DNA from: Kiloniella litopenaei
Lineage (GTDB): Bacteria; Pseudomonadota; Alphaproteobacteria; Kiloniellales; Kiloniellaceae
Length of the DNA: 64,000 nucleotides
Assembly (NCBI RefSeq): GCF_000982415.1
Contig: NZ_LANI01000004.1
Span: 248,001-312,000, forward strand
Reading direction: 5' to 3'
In this document: positions 63,450 through 64,000 of the stretch, one piece after another
Numbering within the stretch: position 1 is the stretch's first letter
How the letters are laid out: every line of letters begins with the position of its first letter
Translations under genes and position numbers: made by a program
Notes under the pieces: model-generated
What the model saw: only the letters and a program-made list of their open reading frames with translations
What the model was told of the DNA's origin: nothing
Databases searched by the model: none

Positions 63450-64000
63450 TCAGGCGTGAGCGGGGTGAGTTAATTCATTCACCAGTTTTACAATTTCTGT
63501 TTTTGCATTTGTGATGGACTGTTTATGTCGATCATCACCGAACTCTTGATATTCAGAGCGGATCTCATAAAAATTATCAACACCAAGGTATTTGCTCATG
63601 ACTTTCATATGCGGACCTAGGTGATTGATTTTTTCCCGAATACCGCCAGGTTCAAACCCGAATTCGCCGGTTGATGTGATCAATACCAGTGTTTTTTCAG
63701 ACATGATTGGTTCAAGGGGATAGTCTCCGCGCGCTAGATCAAACGTAAAGGTCTTGTGGATGCGAATTACTTGATCAAACCATGCCTTCAAGACCGCTGG
63801 CATGCCATAGTTATACATGGGGGAAGAAATTAGAATGATGTCGGCTTTATCGACCTCATCAATTAAAGTATCAGATACTGCGAGTAATTTTTGTTGTGAT
63901 TTTGTGCGATTTTCCTCATCGGTGAAAACAGCTGCTATCCAATCCTGGTTGATGAAGTCTGGTGGAGTTTGGCTTAGATCCCGGTAGATCACTGTGTCAT
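63450..64000 (-). CDS. azoR: FMN-dependent NADH-azoreductase (5' end outside window)
   Basis: AzoR reduces quinones and azo compounds with NADH and FMN. The visible 183 codons cover most of the flavodoxin-like fold: ILISSPMYNYGMPAVLKAWFDQV (in part SSPMYNYGMPAVLKAWFD) is the flavin/substrate signature, and SEKTLVLITSTGEFG the later loop. The frame stays open to the window edge (preceded by Asp-Thr before VIYRDLSQTPPDF), so about 20-40 N-terminal residues lie beyond 64000. The GTG at 63992 is not the real start. It is convergent to tRNA-Leu. Confidence 0.92.
   Translation of the reverse strand, partial: DTVIYRDLSQTPPDFINQDWIAAVFTDEENRTKSQQKLLAVSDTLIDEVDKADIILISSPMYNYGMPAVLKAWFDQVIRIHKTFTFDLARGDYPLEPIMSEKTLVLITSTGEFGFEPGGIREKINHLGPHMKVMSKYLGVDNFYEIRSEYQEFGDDRHKQSITNAKTEIVKLVNELTHPAHA

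Overview
The window looks like core chromosome of an alphaproteobacterium, most likely near the Rhodospirillales/Kiloniellales/Sneathiellales by gene order (inference from content, not a database match). Supporting signs are LpxI instead of LpxH in the lipid A operon, a PopZ (DUF2497) gene between tolC and valS, a DUF3126 gene, a dgt-argS-SPOR-nagZ-scpA-scpB-tatABC-serS-surE-pcm run, and an AapJ-like amino-acid-binding protein. Base composition is moderate, with AT-rich intergenic stretches. I see no transposase, phage, CRISPR array or rRNA operon. About 60 protein genes, six tRNAs and several terminators and promoters can be supported.

Layout. 1-4046: lipid A operon lpxD(partial)-fabZ-lpxA-lpxI-lpxB, packed or overlapping. 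4086-16311: mostly accessory genes (glyoxalase, orphan periplasmic binding protein, GNAT, MATE exporter, a minus-strand sulfur block of nudix, cysK, an AT-rich orphan, alaX and sseA, a pentapeptide-repeat protein, and three exported or lipoprotein unknowns). 16557-17224: tRNA-Asn and tRNA-Cys on the minus strand, each with a clear promoter. 17459-23489: PCMT-like methyltransferase, tolC, popZ, valS. 23606-28295: TetR regulator, then ilvD, rhomboid, xthA and erpA on the minus strand. 28545-38753: dgt, argS, SPOR protein, nagZ, M50 protease, scpA, scpB, an orphan ABC ATPase, tatABC. 38898-42849: serS-surE-pcm-nlpD. 43888-48358: yajC, secD, secF, then homologues of the two human complex I assembly factors NDUFAF3 and NDUFAF6. 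48385-58971: trmFO, a nucleotide cyclase, uvrA, ssb, an ElaA-type GNAT, gyrA, coaD. 59046-64000: duplicated tRNA-Lys, MTA/SAH nucleosidase with an M23 peptidase, small proteins, a DksA-like protein, a gene-free region with a long imperfect hairpin, two tRNA-Leu genes and a partial azoreductase.

The genes form functional blocks: outer-membrane lipid A synthesis; envelope protein export (Sec and Tat); chromosome organisation and cell division (ScpA/B, PopZ, NlpD, SPOR, GyrA, SSB); protein and nucleotide repair (two PCMT-family enzymes, SurE, UvrA, XthA, nudix); and translation (ValRS, ArgRS, SerRS, AlaX, TrmFO, tRNAs).

The points I would look at first are the Sec operon carrying adjacent NDUFAF3- and NDUFAF6-type genes, the 88-nt hairpin at 62572-62659, a nucleotide cyclase with altered base-recognition residues, a NlpD-like protein that has lost its metal ligands, paired TGCTAGCA palindromes before valS, and CtrA-like and DnaA-like sites at the right-hand end.
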